Source: Methylobacterium sp. AMS5
GTDB taxonomy: Bacteria; Pseudomonadota; Alphaproteobacteria; Rhizobiales; Beijerinckiaceae
Assembly: GCF_001542815.1 (NCBI RefSeq)
Contig: NZ_CP006992.1
Span: 850,001 to 914,000 of the forward strand
Direction: 5' to 3'
DNA length: 64,000 nucleotides
In this document: piece by piece, positions 63,704-64,000 of the stretch
How the letters are laid out: every line of letters begins with the position of its first letter
Numbering within the stretch: position 1 is the stretch's first letter
Program-made: the position numbers and the translations under genes
Notes under the pieces: model-generated
The model's input: only the letters and a program-made list of their open reading frames with translations
Databases searched by the model: none
What the model was told of the DNA's origin: nothing

Positions 63704-64000
63704 TCAGCCCCTGCTGCCGGCGAGATCGGACGCCTGTCCGACCCAGTTCTCCCGGTCGATCCGTCCCGGGAAGGCGAGGTAGGCGCTCACCCAGGCGACC
63801 TCGGTCGGCGACCACGCGGCGACCTGATCGTAGTGCCAGACGCCGAGATCGTTGAGACGGCGCTGGTTGATCGGGCCGATGCCCTTGATCTTGGTCAGGT
63901 CGTCCGGCCGGTCGTCGCGGGGGGTGTCGAGCCCCTTGGGACGGGTGCCGGCGGCGTCGGCCCGGGCTTCCGGGTTCTCACCCTCGGGCACGTCGTCGCC
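63704..64000 (-). CDS. nuoE: NADH-quinone oxidoreductase subunit E, C-terminal extension (partial)
   Basis: 3' end of nuoE, cut by the window edge; the frame is open to base 64000. What is visible is not the thioredoxin-like [2Fe-2S] domain but the C-terminal extension common in Rhizobiales NuoE. A charged, Pro-rich linker is followed by a helix-hairpin-helix-like unit ([21 protein letters not shown]) and the block [21 protein letters not shown]. The identity comes from position before nuoF and from this extension; the catalytic part lies outside the window. Confidence 0.85.
   Translation of the reverse strand, partial: GDDVPEGENPEARADAAGTRPKGLDTPRDDRPDDLTKIKGIGPINQRRLNDLGVWHYDQVAAWSPTEVAWVSAYLAFPGRIDRENWVGQASDLAGSRG

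Overview
The window is GC-rich, densely coded DNA from an alphaproteobacterium of the Rhizobiales/Hyphomicrobiales type, most likely Methylobacterium or Methylorubrum. This rests on gene content and order: an aerobic-pathway cobalamin set (cobL, cobE, cobM, cobB), a BcsS-type cellulose protein, a XdhC pair with molybdopterin genes, NuoE with a C-terminal extension, and the run nuoEFGHIJKLMN-birA-rnj-mce-DUF1467-proS-lolC-lolD. The genus is inference from family knowledge; no database search was possible. I saw no tRNA, rRNA, CRISPR array, prophage or intact insertion sequence.

Layout. 1-9.8 kb: the 3' part of an M23 peptidase gene, an LprI-like protein, gluQ, htpG, a gamma-glutamyltransferase-family gene, a dhaK remnant, a methyltransferase and an OxlT-like MFS carrier closed by a clear terminator. 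9.9-16.4 kb: cobL-cobE and cobM-cobB, split by a diguanylate cyclase gene and a divergent LysR/PACE efflux pair. 16.5-21.3 kb: an XRE regulator, a heme-monooxygenase-like protein, an Fsr-type MFS exporter and an exopolysaccharide-initiating glycosylphosphotransferase. 21.3-24.1 kb: a zinc regulon with zur divergent from a small membrane protein gene, znuC and znuB, and a 7-1-7 operator between them. 24.3-28.2 kb: a 34-residue membrane protein gene under a probable LexA box, then dnaE. 28.5-32.2 kb: a lytic transglycosylase, chaC, and a lower-GC island with a HEAT-repeat protein flanked by an intact lipoprotein gene and a decayed copy of its 3' end. 32.3-44 kb: recO, parC (with a second LexA-like box), infA, a solute-binding protein, the xdhC/molybdopterin operon, a formyltransferase-like gene, a SDR lacking its catalytic Tyr, bcsS and exoD. 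44.2-64 kb: the minus-strand lol-proS-mce-rnj-birA-nuo block, encoding lipoprotein export, complex I and housekeeping functions. A probable independent small RNA lies next to proS and a lipoprotein gene sits inside the nuo run.

Two families of short imperfect palindromic repeats are scattered between genes. Family A (about 63 bp) has six copies, two in perfect tandem. Family B (about 80 bp, terminal inverted repeats) has four copies, two of which begin directly after a stop codon. A further palindromic insertion lies in frame inside birA.

The most noteworthy signals are the LexA-box/34-residue protein pair (a candidate SOS-induced division regulator in the style of Caulobacter SidA), the promoter-to-terminator small RNA at about 47.9 kb, the Zur-box operon with its undescribed 43-residue membrane protein, and the lipoprotein gene embedded between nuoF and nuoG.
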